A DNA stretch of 64,000 nucleotides, taken from contig NZ_JAUZQF010000001.1 in NCBI RefSeq assembly GCF_030718205.1, positions 992,001-1,056,000 on the forward strand. Reading direction: 5' to 3'. Below the pieces are notes generated by a model. It saw only the letters and a list, made by a program, of their open reading frames with translations, was not told where the DNA came from and made no database searches. Both the position numbers and the translations under genes were made by a program. The first letter of the stretch is position 1. Each line of letters opens with the position of its first letter. The stretch comes from Nonomuraea turcica. GTDB taxonomy: Bacteria > Actinomycetota > Actinomycetes > Streptosporangiales > Streptosporangiaceae. This document shows, piece by piece, positions 50,206-58,967 of this stretch.

Positions 50206-51432
50206 ATGACACAACGGATGACCACCGGGCAAGGCATGGCGCTGCTGGTCGGGGCGGTGCTGGGGCCGGGGATGCTGGTGCTGCCGCATCTGGCGGCCGC
50301 CGCCGCGGGGCCCGCCTCCGTGCTGGCCTGGGCCGGGTTGCTGGTGCTGAGCGTCCCGGTCGCGCTGACCTTCGCCGCGCTCGGCGCGCGGTACCCGGAC
50401 GGTGGCGGAGTGGCGAGCTTCGTCGGGCTCGCGTTCGGCCGGCGCGCCTCCGCCATGGCCGGCTGGTGGTTCTTCGGCGCCGTCCCCATCGGCACCGTCG
50501 CGGGCGCGCTCGTCGGCGGCCAGTACGTCGAGGCGTGCTTCGGCGTGGACGGCACCCTGGCCGCCTGGCTCATCATGATCGCCGCCTTCGCGGCCAACGC
50601 GGCGGGCCTGCGGACCTCGGGGCGGCTGCAGATCGTGTTCGTCGTGCTCCTGGTCGCGTTGCTGGCCGCCGCCGTGATCAGCGCGGCTCCGCACGCCGAC
50701 CCGGCCAACTTCACCCCCTTCGCCCCGTACGGCTTCGCGGGCGTGGCCGGGGCGGCCGGCGTGCTCATGTTCGCCTTCGTCGGCTGGGAGGCGGCCAGCC
50801 ACCTGTCGGCCGAGTTCGCCGATCGGACGAACGGCCTGATCAGGGCCACGGTGGTGACGCTCGCCGTGATCGCCGTCCTCTACCTGGGGGTGTCGGTCTC
50901 CTCCGTCGCCGTCCTGGGCGCGGACATGACCGAGGTGCCGCTGACCGCGATGCTGGAGCTGGGGATCGGTGCCGCGGCGCGGCCCGTGACCGGGGTGGTG
51001 GCCGTGCTGCTGACGTTCGGGGCGGTCAACACCTACATCGCCGGGGCCGCGCGGCTCGGGGCGGCCCTGGCAAGGGAGGGAGCGCTGCCCGGGTGGTTCG
51101 CCAAGGGTGGGGAGCCGGGAGGCACGCCGTACCGGAGTCTGGGGTTGCTGGCCGTGCTGTGCCTGCCCGTGCTGGTCTGGGCGGTGGATCTGGACCTGTT
51201 GATGCGGGCGACTTCGGCGTGCTTGGCCGCGGTCACGGCGGCGGGCGTGGTGGCGGCGGTGCGGATGTTGCCCGCCGGCCGGCACCGGAACACGGCCGTG
51301 GTCGGTGCTCTGATGTCGGTCGCATCGCTCACATTCTGCGGCGTCTACCTGGTGCTTCCCGCCGTCCTCGCCCTCGTGGCGACCATTGTGCCGGCGGCCG
51401 GTGCTCGCCGTCCGCTGAAAAAGGGCATATAA
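50206..51432 (+). CDS. APC-family amino acid permease
   Basis: A 408-aa transporter with about 11-12 hydrophobic helices. The first helix motif GAVLGPGMLVLPHLAAAAAG is that of APC transporters, with unwound GxG. The short length and the FAFVGWEAASHLSAEF segment match the YjeH/exporter-like subgroup that moves neutral amino acids outward. Control by the divergent Lrp gene fits export of excess amino acids. The substrate is not determined. Confidence 0.88.
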   Translation: MTQRMTTGQGMALLVGAVLGPGMLVLPHLAAAAAGPASVLAWAGLLVLSVPVALTFAALGARYPDGGGVASFVGLAFGRRASAMAGWWFFGAVPIGTVAGALVGGQYVEACFGVDGTLAAWLIMIAAFAANAAGLRTSGRLQIVFVVLLVALLAAAVISAAPHADPANFTPFAPYGFAGVAGAAGVLMFAFVGWEAASHLSAEFADRTNGLIRATVVTLAVIAVLYLGVSVSSVAVLGADMTEVPLTAMLELGIGAAARPVTGVVAVLLTFGAVNTYIAGAARLGAALAREGALPGWFAKGGEPGGTPYRSLGLLAVLCLPVLVWAVDLDLLMRATSACLAAVTAAGVVAAVRMLPAGRHRNTAVVGALMSVASLTFCGVYLVLPAVLALVATIVPAAGARRPLKKGI

Positions 51433-51502
51433 ACGGCGACAGGCGCGCCGTTAGGCGGGGCACTACTCATAAGCACGGGACGGCGCAAAGTCGGGAGGTG
51501 CT

Positions 51503-53374
51503 ATGACCGAGCACGCCAAGTACGCGGAGTCGAGGGCAGTCGGCGAGCAGGCCCGCGAGAAGGAGTGGGCCCTGCCGAGTTTCGCCAAGCAGTTGTTCCT
51601 TGGCGACTTCCGGCTGGATCTGGTGTATCCGGCGCCCAAGCTGCCCGACGAGGCGACCAAACGCGGCGAGGAGTTCGTCCGCGCGGTGCGCCGCTATCTC
51701 GACGCGCACGTCGATCCTGCGCTCATCGAGCGGACCGGGCAGGTGCCCGACGAGGTCGTCAAAGGGCTGGCCGGGCTCGGTGCGTTCGGGATCACGATCG
51801 GCGAGGAGTACGGCGGGCTCGGCCTGCCGTACCTGTACTACTGCCGGGCCCTCATGCTGGTGGGCTCGTACTCCCCGGCACTGGCGACGTTGTTGTCGGC
51901 GCACCAGTCGATCGGGGTGCCGCAGCCGCTGAAGTTGTTCGGCACGGAGGAACAGAAGCGAGAATTCCTGCCAAGGTGCGCGGCGGGCGAAATTTCGGCT
52001 TTCCTGCTGACGGAGCCGGACGTCGGCTCCGACCCGGCACGCCTGTCCACGACCGCCGTCCGCGACGGCGATGACTACGTGCTCGACGGCGTCAAGTTGT
52101 GGACGACCAACGGCGTCGTCGCCGACCTGCTCGTGGTCATGGCCAGGACCGGTAAGAAGATCAGTGCGTTCGTGGTCGAGGCCGACTCGCCGGGCATCAT
52201 CGTCAAACGGCGCAACGGTTTCATGGGGCTGCGCGGGATCGAGAACGGTGTCACCGAGTTCGCCCAGGTGAGAGTGCCCGCGAAGAATCTGATCGGGCGT
52301 GAGGGCGATGGGCTGCGGATCGCGCTCACCACGCTGAACACCGGCCGCCTGTCGCTGCCCGCCACGTGCGCGGGGAATGCCAAGTGGGCGCTGAAGATCG
52401 CCCGCGAGTGGGGCAACGCGCGCGTGCAATGGGGACACAAGATCGGCACGCACGAGGCTGTGGCCACGAAGATCGCCTTCATCGCGGCCACCGCGTACGC
52501 GCTGGAAGCCGTCATGGAGCTCACCAGCCGCCTGGCCGACGACAAGCGCAACGACATCAGGATCGAGGCCGCGCTGAGCAAGCTCTACTCGACGGAGATG
52601 TCGTACCAGGCGCTCGACGAACTGGTCCAGATCAGGGGCGGGCGCGGCTACGAGACCGCCGAGTCGCTGGCCGCCCGCGGCGAGCGCGGCGTGCCCGCCG
52701 AGCAGATGCTCCGTGACTCGCGTATCAACCGCATCTTCGAGGGCTCCTCCGAGATCATGCGGCTGATGATCACCAGGGAGGCGGTGGACGCGCACCTGTC
52801 GGCGGCCGGGGAGCTGATCAACCCCGAGGCGTCCCGCCAGGAACGCACGCAGGCGCTCAAGCGGGCGAGCCGCTTCTATGCCAAGTGGTTGCCCACGCTG
52901 GTCGCCGGCACCGGCAACCTGCCCACCGCGTACGCCGACTTCGGCCCGCTGGCCGCGCATCTGCGTTTCGTGGAGCGGACCAGTAGGAAACTGGCCCGGT
53001 CCACCTTCTACGGCATGTCCCGCTGGCAGGGCAGGCTGGAGCACAAGCAGTCCTTCCTCGGCAGGATCGTGGACATCGGGGCCGAGCTGTTCGCCATGAC
53101 CGCAGCCTGCATCAAGGCCGAGGAGGACGCCAAGGATCTGGGGCGCAGGCCGTACGAGCTGGCCGACACCTTCTGCCACCAGGCGCGACGCCGCGTGGAT
53201 GCGTTGTTCGACCGGCTCTGGGACAACAGCGACGCCCACGACGCGCGGCTGGCTGGATACGTGCTGGAAGGCCGCTACGGCTTCGTCGAGGAAGGCATCC
53301 TCGACCCGTCCATCGAGGGGCCGTGGATCGGCGCGCCGGAGGGCGGGGAGAACGTCCGGAGGAAGATCCTCTGA
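51503..53374 (+). CDS. Acyl-CoA dehydrogenase, long form with C-terminal extension
   Basis: A 623-aa acyl-CoA dehydrogenase family protein. The FAD domain shows FLLTEPDVGSDPARLSTTA (~168-186), and ENGVTEFAQVRVPAKNLIG and QIRGGRGYETAESL follow. IFEGSSEIMRLMI (~413) provides the catalytic Glu position. About 190 extra C-terminal residues are helical and resemble the extension of very-long-chain (VLCAD-type) enzymes. GGGAGG precedes the ATG. A pair of DasR-like sites begins 4 nt after its stop, so the next operon is separately controlled. Confidence 0.93.
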   Translation: MTEHAKYAESRAVGEQAREKEWALPSFAKQLFLGDFRLDLVYPAPKLPDEATKRGEEFVRAVRRYLDAHVDPALIERTGQVPDEVVKGLAGLGAFGITIGEEYGGLGLPYLYYCRALMLVGSYSPALATLLSAHQSIGVPQPLKLFGTEEQKREFLPRCAAGEISAFLLTEPDVGSDPARLSTTAVRDGDDYVLDGVKLWTTNGVVADLLVVMARTGKKISAFVVEADSPGIIVKRRNGFMGLRGIENGVTEFAQVRVPAKNLIGREGDGLRIALTTLNTGRLSLPATCAGNAKWALKIAREWGNARVQWGHKIGTHEAVATKIAFIAATAYALEAVMELTSRLADDKRNDIRIEAALSKLYSTEMSYQALDELVQIRGGRGYETAESLAARGERGVPAEQMLRDSRINRIFEGSSEIMRLMITREAVDAHLSAAGELINPEASRQERTQALKRASRFYAKWLPTLVAGTGNLPTAYADFGPLAAHLRFVERTSRKLARSTFYGMSRWQGRLEHKQSFLGRIVDIGAELFAMTAACIKAEEDAKDLGRRPYELADTFCHQARRRVDALFDRLWDNSDAHDARLAGYVLEGRYGFVEEGILDPSIEGPWIGAPEGGENVRRKIL

Positions 53375-53377
53375 CGT

Positions 53378-53447
53378 CCGGTCTAGACCGGTTGTGAGCA
53401 CTTACTGGTAAGAGTGTTTTCAAATCGAGACAAGCCGGTATAGACCG
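53378..53447 (+). promoter_or_regulatory. Two DasR-type (dre-like) operators upstream of the sugar ABC importer
   Basis: CCGGTCTAGACCGG (53378-53391), a perfect 14-bp palindrome, and CCGGTATAGACCG (53435-53447), its one-mismatch relative. The DasR consensus in Streptomyces is ACTGGTCTAGACCACT-like, so both match the GGTCTAGACC core. They sit in the 194-nt promoter region of the importer. This suggests repression relieved by glucosamine-6-phosphate-type signals, that is, amino-sugar uptake. Confidence 0.7.
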
Positions 53448-53568
53448 CCTCCTGAACGCTGGCTTACTCTGGCGCAAACGCGCGTCGCGCGTGCCCATCC
53501 CCCCAGGGCGGGGTCCGGTAGCTGGTACGGACCAGCGTCACCCGTCCGACGAGAAGGCGGTATCTCCA

Positions 53569-54828
53569 GTGAACATGAAGCTTGTGGGCGGCGCCGCTCT
53601 CGGCCTTGCCACGATGCTGGTCCTGTCCAGCTGCGGCTCCGGCGACGGCGGCGGCACCCAGGCATCGGGCGGCGGTCAGGTCACGCTCAAGATGGTCGCC
53701 GCGGACTACGGCGACGGACCCGGCAAGCCGAACTCGGGTGAGACGTTCTGGAAGGGCGTCGTGGACGAGTTCCAGGCCGCGAACCCGAACATCAAGGTCG
53801 AGGTCCAGGTCATCAACTGGAACGACATCGACAAGCAGGTCGCCACCATGGTCCAGAACGGCCAGGTGCCCGACATCCTGCAGACCGGCGACTACTCGGG
53901 CTTCGTCAAGGACGGCCTGCTCCACAAGGTGGACGAGGTCCTGTCCCCGAACGTCTCCGGCGACATGCTGCAGAAGTTCGCCGAGTTCGGCAAGGTGGAC
54001 GGGGCCGCGTACGGCATCCCGTTCGTCTCCTCCGCCCGCGCGCTGTTCTACAACAAGGACCTGTTCACCAAGGCCGGCATCGCCGAGCCGCCGAAGACGT
54101 GGGACGAGCTCAAGGCCGCGGCCGAGAAGCTGAAGGCGGCCGGCGTGACGCAGCCGTTCGGCCTGCCGCTCGGCCAGGAGGAGGCCCAGGCCGAGTCGTT
54201 CCTGTGGATGCTCGGCAACGGCGGCGGCTACAAGGACGCCTCCGGCAAGTGGTCGATCAACTCGCCGCAGAACGTCGAGACCTTCACGTACATGAAGGGC
54301 CTGGTCGACGCCGGCCTGACCACCCCCAACCCGGGCACCAAGGACCGCAAGACGGTCTGGGAGGACTTCGGCGCCGGCAAGGTCGGCATGGTCAACGGCG
54401 GACCCATGTCCATCCCGATCTTCGACGCGGCCGGGCTGAAGAACTACGGCGTCGCGCCCATCCCCGGCAAGACCGGCCCCCTCGACACCACGCTCGGCGT
54501 CATGGACTGGATCATGGCGTTCAACAAGAACGGCCACGCCGCGGAGATCAAGAAGTTCTTCGACTTCTTCTACACCGGCAACGCCGCGACGAAGATCTCC
54601 GACACCTACAAGCTGCTGCCCGTCACCAACGGCGGCATCCAGAAGCTGTCGAGTGACGAGAAGCTCAAGCCGTTCCTGGACGCGCTGCCGAACGCCAGCT
54701 TCTACCCGTTCCAGGACCCCAAGTGGGCCGAGGTGAACCCGGCGATCAAGCAGACCATCGGCGGAGCCGTCAAGGAGGACCCGGCCAAGGTCCTCGGTGA
54801 GCTCCAGAAGGTCGCCGAGGCCGGTTGA
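53569..54828 (+). CDS. Sugar ABC transporter substrate-binding lipoprotein
   Basis: A 419-aa family 1 extracellular solute-binding protein (maltose/oligosaccharide type). The lipobox LVLSSC (Cys22) anchors it to the membrane. The N-terminal domain has FWKGVVDEFQAANPNIKVEV. The hinge and sugar-binding region includes PDILQTGDYSGFV, YGIPFVSSARALFYNKDLF and GPMSIPIFDAAG. The two permease genes follow and no ATPase gene is present, so it probably shares the common MsiK ATPase, as is usual in actinomycetes. DasR-like sites upstream suggest chitobiose/N-acetylglucosamine-type substrates (inference). Confidence 0.92.
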   Translation: MNMKLVGGAALGLATMLVLSSCGSGDGGGTQASGGGQVTLKMVAADYGDGPGKPNSGETFWKGVVDEFQAANPNIKVEVQVINWNDIDKQVATMVQNGQVPDILQTGDYSGFVKDGLLHKVDEVLSPNVSGDMLQKFAEFGKVDGAAYGIPFVSSARALFYNKDLFTKAGIAEPPKTWDELKAAAEKLKAAGVTQPFGLPLGQEEAQAESFLWMLGNGGGYKDASGKWSINSPQNVETFTYMKGLVDAGLTTPNPGTKDRKTVWEDFGAGKVGMVNGGPMSIPIFDAAGLKNYGVAPIPGKTGPLDTTLGVMDWIMAFNKNGHAAEIKKFFDFFYTGNAATKISDTYKLLPVTNGGIQKLSSDEKLKPFLDALPNASFYPFQDPKWAEVNPAIKQTIGGAVKEDPAKVLGELQKVAEAG

Positions 54829-54835
54829 TCGGGGC

Positions 54836-54867
54836 GGATGGCCCAGCGTCTCCTCGCTGGGCCATCC
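54836..54867 (+). other. 13-bp hairpin between binding-protein and permease genes
   Basis: GGATGGCCCAGCG, loop TCTCCT, CGCTGGGCCATCC followed by CTTT. Located 8 nt after the binding-protein stop. Hairpins at this place typically make the binding protein more abundant than the permeases, by partial termination or protection of the upstream mRNA. Confidence 0.8.
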
Positions 54868-54887
54868 CTTTCACGGAAGGCTTTGCA

Positions 54888-55772
54888 TTGAGAAGGTTGC
54901 GCGCCCTGGAGCCCATCGCCTGGGTCGGGCCCGCCGTGGTGCTCATCGCGGTCGTCGTGCTCTGGCCCGTGATCGAGATGATCAGGTCGTCGTTCCTCAA
55001 GATCAGCCGGTTCGGCGTGGTCCAGGGCGGCAACGGGTTCGCCAACTACGAGAAGTTGTTCGGCGAGAAGGACTTCGCCGACATCATGGTCCGCAGCGTG
55101 ATCTGGGTGGTCGCGGTCGTCGCGCTCACCGTGCTGATCTCGCTGGCCCTGGCTCAGCTGTTCAACCAGCGCTTCCCCGGTCGCAAGATCGCACGCTGGG
55201 CGCTGATCGCGCCGTGGGCGGCCTCGGTGCTGATGACGGCGATCATCTTCAAGTGGATGCTCGACCCCGAGGTCGGCGTGATCAACCAGATCCGGTTGAA
55301 GCTCGGGCTCATCGACGCCATGGGCGGGGCCGCGGCCGATCAGCTCGGTGACGCGTCCACCGCGATGCCGTGGCTGATCTTTGTGGCGGTCTTCGTGTCG
55401 GTGCCGTTCACCACGTACGCGTTGCTGGCTGGACTGGCGACGATTCCCTCCGACGTCTACGAGGCGGCCAGGATGGACGGGGCCGGACGGTTCCGTACGT
55501 ACTGGTCGATCACGCTGCCGCTGCTCCGGCCCGCGCTCACCGTGGCGGCCCTCATCAACGTCATGAACGTCTTCAACAGCTTCCCGATCATCTGGGCGAT
55601 GACGCACGGGCAGCCCGGCTACTCGACGGCCACCTCGACAATCCTCATGTACGTCCTGCAGGGCTCCGACATCGGGGAGGCGGCCGCCATGTCCGTCGTC
55701 AACTTCGGCATGGTGATCGTGCTGACCGTGATCTTCCTTCGGGTGTCCCGGTGGAACAAGGAGGTGGCGTGA
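54888..55772 (+). CDS. Sugar ABC transporter permease (MalF-like)
   Basis: A 294-aa membrane subunit with six hydrophobic helices. The conserved cytoplasmic coupling motif is EAARMDGAGRFRTYWSITLP (~205-224). The TTG start, 8 nt after GGAAGG, gives LRRLRALEPIAWVGPAVVL; upstream in-frame codons overlap the intergenic hairpin. It works as a heterodimer with the next permease and an ATPase encoded elsewhere. Its stop overlaps the next start (TGATG). Confidence 0.92.
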   Translation: MRRLRALEPIAWVGPAVVLIAVVVLWPVIEMIRSSFLKISRFGVVQGGNGFANYEKLFGEKDFADIMVRSVIWVVAVVALTVLISLALAQLFNQRFPGRKIARWALIAPWAASVLMTAIIFKWMLDPEVGVINQIRLKLGLIDAMGGAAADQLGDASTAMPWLIFVAVFVSVPFTTYALLAGLATIPSDVYEAARMDGAGRFRTYWSITLPLLRPALTVAALINVMNVFNSFPIIWAMTHGQPGYSTATSTILMYVLQGSDIGEAAAMSVVNFGMVIVLTVIFLRVSRWNKEVA

Positions 55773-56659
55773 TGGCCGTCAACACGATCCCGCGGCAGGT
55801 CAGTCCGCACCACCACGCCCGGCCCCGGCGCACCGCGGCACGCAGCATGCCCCGGCTCAAGACCGTGATCGTCGCGGCGAGCGCGTACGTCATCGCGTTC
55901 GTCTTCCTGTTCCCGTACCTGGTGATGTTGCTCACCTCGCTGCGGGGCCAGGACTCGCTGCGTGACGTCACGTTCTGGCCCGAGGAGTGGATGTGGTCCA
56001 ACCTCACCAACTTCTGGACCAGCGGGCTGGCCGGGAACCTCTGGGTCACGATCAAAGTGGCCGCCGGGTCGACGATCCTCGTGCTGCTGGTGGCGTTGCC
56101 GGCGGCGTACTACTCGGCCAGGCACAACTTCAGGGGGCGCACCGCGTTCCTGGTCCTGGTGCTGGTCACCCAGATGTTCCAGCCCACGGCCATGCTGGTG
56201 GGCATCCGCCGCGAGTTCTTCGAGTTCGGGCTGGTGGACTCGATTTGGTCGCTGATCCTCGTCAACGGCGGGTTCAACCTGGCGTTCGCGGTGTGGATCC
56301 TGAACGCGTACTTCGCCTCGATCCCGCGCGAGCTGGAGGAGGCCGCGTTCATCGACGGGAACGGGCGCTTCGGCGCGTTGTTCAGGATCACGTTGCCGCT
56401 GGCCATGCCGGGCGTCATCACCGCGCTGATCTTCACGTTCATCGCGGCGTGGAACGAGTTCGTGGTCGCGTTGACGCTGGCCACGACGCCCGCGAACCAG
56501 CCGCTGACCGTGGCGCTGAACTCGTTCATCGGGCAATACCAGGTGGACTGGCAGAACCTGTTCGCCGGCTCCGTGATCGCCACCATCCCGGTGATCATCC
56601 TGTTCGCGCTGATCGAGCGGAAGGTGGTGGGCGGGCTGACCGCCGGCTCCATCAAGTGA
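55772..56659 (+). CDS. Sugar ABC transporter permease (MalG-like)
   Basis: A 295-aa permease, second half of the importer channel. Six hydrophobic helices follow a basic His-rich N-terminus (SPHHHARPRRTAARS). The EAA motif is EEAAFIDGNGRFGALFRITL (~190-209) and the ending GGLTAGSIK is typical of MalG-type permeases. It is translationally coupled to the previous gene. The operon ends at a terminator hairpin 2 nt downstream. Confidence 0.93.
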   Translation: MAVNTIPRQVSPHHHARPRRTAARSMPRLKTVIVAASAYVIAFVFLFPYLVMLLTSLRGQDSLRDVTFWPEEWMWSNLTNFWTSGLAGNLWVTIKVAAGSTILVLLVALPAAYYSARHNFRGRTAFLVLVLVTQMFQPTAMLVGIRREFFEFGLVDSIWSLILVNGGFNLAFAVWILNAYFASIPRELEEAAFIDGNGRFGALFRITLPLAMPGVITALIFTFIAAWNEFVVALTLATTPANQPLTVALNSFIGQYQVDWQNLFAGSVIATIPVIILFALIERKVVGGLTAGSIK

Positions 56660-56661
56660 AG

Positions 56662-56684
56662 CCCAGGGGGAGTCTCCCCCTGGG
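56662..56684. terminator. Bidirectional terminator
   Basis: CCCAGGGGG, loop AGTCT, CCCCCTGGG, then ATTTAC on the right. It lies between the convergent permease and methyltransferase genes, overlapping neither coding region. Confidence 0.85.
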
Positions 56685-56686
56685 AT

Positions 56687-57424
56687 TTACTTCTGCGGCA
56701 CCCGGGCCACGCAGAACACCGTCTGGCCGAACGGCGGACGGACGAACCGCTCGATCAGGCGGGTCAGCGGGACCACCGTCCGGTCGTAGATCTTGACCAG
56801 CCGCGGGTCCGGGTAGCCCACGCCGCCCCGGCGCACCGCCGCCCACCAGGCGATGCCGCCCAGGAAGTTGATCGGCTTGAGCACTTCGACGTCCAGGCCC
56901 GCCTTGGCGACCGCCGAGGCCAGCGTCTTGGGCGTGTAGCGCTGGACGTGGCCGACCTTGCGGTCGAAGTCTCCATAAAGCTGCATGTAGCCGGGCACCC
57001 AGATGATGATCCGGCCGCCGGGCAGCGTGACCCGGGCCAGCGAGCGCAGCGCCCCGGCGTCGTCCTCGATGTGCTCCAGCACGTTCATCATGACGACGGT
57101 GTCGACCTTGTCCTCGAGCGGGATGTCGGTCGGCAGGCCGAACTGCAGGACGTCGATCTCGTCGCGGCCCTCGAAGCGCTTCTTCAACTGCTCGACGCAG
57201 TAGGGGTCGAAGTCGCTCACGACCAGCCGGTCGAGGCGCGGCAGGAACTGCTCGGCGAAGTGGCCCAGCCCCGAGCCGATCTCCAGCATGGAGCGGCCGA
57301 CATGCGGGGCGACCATGTCGAACTCGTACTGCCGATAGTTCTTGGCCTCGTCCCCACCTAGGTGGTTCTCCAGGGCCTCGTCACCGGCCGCCGGTTGTAC
57401 TACACGGTCATACCCAGAAGACAT
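56687..57424 (-). CDS. Class I SAM-dependent methyltransferase (UbiE/COQ5-like)
   Basis: A 245-aa methyltransferase. Motif I is MLEIGSGLGHFAEQFLPR (~46-63), the acidic loop VVSDFDPYC, motif II/IV DTVVMMNVLEHIED and the post-motif LPGGRIIIWVPGYMQLYGDF. The C-terminal VQRYTPKTLASAVAKAGLDV and a hydrophobic stretch suggest action on a membrane-linked lipid or glycan. The ATG follows AAGGAA. An upstream in-frame ATG lacks a ribosome site. It is divergent from the ECF sigma gene. Confidence 0.88.
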   Translation of the reverse strand: MSSGYDRVVQPAAGDEALENHLGGDEAKNYRQYEFDMVAPHVGRSMLEIGSGLGHFAEQFLPRLDRLVVSDFDPYCVEQLKKRFEGRDEIDVLQFGLPTDIPLEDKVDTVVMMNVLEHIEDDAGALRSLARVTLPGGRIIIWVPGYMQLYGDFDRKVGHVQRYTPKTLASAVAKAGLDVEVLKPINFLGGIAWWAAVRRGGVGYPDPRLVKIYDRTVVPLTRLIERFVRPPFGQTVFCVARVPQK

Positions 57425-57550
57425 AGTCCCGTTCCTTCTAGGGGGCACACGGATTGCCCGAGTCTAATGCCCCTGTCGGCGGTGGGGGTCACGCGATCTG
57501 CGAAACGCCCTTCCCCGCGGACCCCTCCATGCGATGGAATCTGACTCGCC

Positions 57551-58090
57551 ATGGACGACGACGAGGCGATCGCGCGCTCGCTGGAGGGTGACTTAGCGGC
57601 CTATGAGGCGCTGGTCGCCCGCTACAGTGCGCTCGCCCACCGTACCGCGTCCATGCTGGGTGCGGGGGACGAGGCCGAGGACGTGGTGCAGGAGGCTTTC
57701 GTCAAGGCGTTCCGGCACTTGGCGAGCTTCCGCCGGGAGGCGCCGTTCCGGCCGTGGCTGCTGCGCATCGTGGCCAACGAGACGCACAACCTGACCCGGT
57801 CGCGGGGGCGGCGGAATGAGCTGGCGCTCCGGCTCGGCGCTACCGCCGACGTCACGGCTCCCGACGATCCCGAGGGTGCGGCCGTGGCCACCGACCGGCG
57901 TTCTCGCCTTCTGGTGGCGGTACGTGGACTGCCCGAGCGGGAACGCCAGGCCGTCGTCTGCCGGTACTTCTTACAGCTGAGCGAGGCGGAGACGGCGCAG
58001 GTGCTCGACTGGCCGGTCGGCACCGTCAAGTCCAGCACCCACCGTGGGCTGGCCCGGTTGAGGGAGGAGGTGGGCAATGAGTTCGCGTGA
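57551..58090 (+). CDS. ECF-type RNA polymerase sigma factor
   Basis: A 179-aa sigma-70 family member with regions 2 and 4 only. Region 2 (~15-80) has GDEAEDVVQEAFVKAFRHLA and FRPWLLRIVANETHN. Region 4 (~115-172) has LPERERQAVVCRYFLQLSEA and LDWPVGTVKSSTHRGLARLR. It directs RNA polymerase to stress or envelope genes. Its last 14 nt overlap the next gene, a membrane protein with the size and position of an anti-sigma factor. Confidence 0.92.
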   Translation: MDDDEAIARSLEGDLAAYEALVARYSALAHRTASMLGAGDEAEDVVQEAFVKAFRHLASFRREAPFRPWLLRIVANETHNLTRSRGRRNELALRLGATADVTAPDDPEGAAVATDRRSRLLVAVRGLPERERQAVVCRYFLQLSEAETAQVLDWPVGTVKSSTHRGLARLREEVGNEFA

Positions 58091-58967
58091 GCCCTTCGAC
58101 GAGCCTCTCGATGAGCTGCAGGCGGAGCTGTTGGCGCTCGGCGATCTCATCGACGTGCCGGCGCCGCCTCCCGCCGACGTGGCGGCCGCCGTTCGCGCCC
58201 GCCTTGAATCCACCCCTCAACCCCCCAACCCCGCCTCGCCTTCCGACACCGATCCCGACGCCGACGCCGGGGCGGGTGGCGAGTCCGGGGAAGGGCCCGA
58301 TCCGGCGCACGGTCCCTATACCGGCCCCGTCAGGCCGGCTCGATCTCGGCCGCCGGGGCGGCGGGACGGTGGGCGGCCGGCGCGGCGCGGCAGGCGGTGG
58401 ACGATCGTGGCAGCGGTGGTCGTCGTGGTCATCGCCATCACGGCCGCCACCCCCCAGGGCCGGGCCGCGGTGGCGAGGATCCTGCGGTTCGCCGGGGTGG
58501 AGCTGGAGATCGGCGAGAGCACACCCCCGCCGGTCACCACCACGGCGTCCCTGCCCGGCGAGCGCACCGTGCCCCCGTCCGGGGTGCGGAGCCAGGCCAG
58601 GTTCGAGGTCAGGATCCCCGGCAGTCTCGGCCCGCCGCAGAGCGCGTCGGTCGCCGACAACGGAAGGGTGGTGTCGCTGTTCTGGCCGGGCGGCATCCGG
58701 CTCGACCAGTTCGACGGTGCCGTCGACCCCATCTTCTTCAAGAAGGCCGGCCCGCCGTACCCCGACTTCGTGAAAGTGGGCCCCTACCAGGCGTTCTGGC
58801 TCGAGGGTGAGCACCCGCTCGGCTACATCGCGCGCCAGGACGGCACGCGGGTGCCGCTGCGCCAGGCCGCCGCCACGCTCATCTGGAGCCAGGACACGAT
58901 CAACTACCGCCTGGAGGGCGTACGGACCAAGGAGGAGGCCATCACGATCGCCGAGTCACTCCAGTGA
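58077..58967 (+). CDS. Membrane protein, probable cognate anti-sigma factor
   Basis: A 296-aa protein. The cytoplasmic ~105 residues begin DEPLDELQAELLALGDLIDV and contain a long Pro/Gly/Arg-rich linker. One membrane helix (TIVAAVVVVVIAITAAT, ~107-123) and a ~170-residue extracytoplasmic domain with QARFEVRIPGSLGPPQSASV and YQAFWLEGEHPLGYI follow. There is no HxxxCxxC zinc motif, so it is not a ZAS anti-sigma factor. The overlapping gene order with the sigma factor is the main evidence for its role. Confidence 0.75.
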   Translation: MSSREPFDEPLDELQAELLALGDLIDVPAPPPADVAAAVRARLESTPQPPNPASPSDTDPDADAGAGGESGEGPDPAHGPYTGPVRPARSRPPGRRDGGRPARRGRRWTIVAAVVVVVIAITAATPQGRAAVARILRFAGVELEIGESTPPPVTTTASLPGERTVPPSGVRSQARFEVRIPGSLGPPQSASVADNGRVVSLFWPGGIRLDQFDGAVDPIFFKKAGPPYPDFVKVGPYQAFWLEGEHPLGYIARQDGTRVPLRQAAATLIWSQDTINYRLEGVRTKEEAITIAESLQ

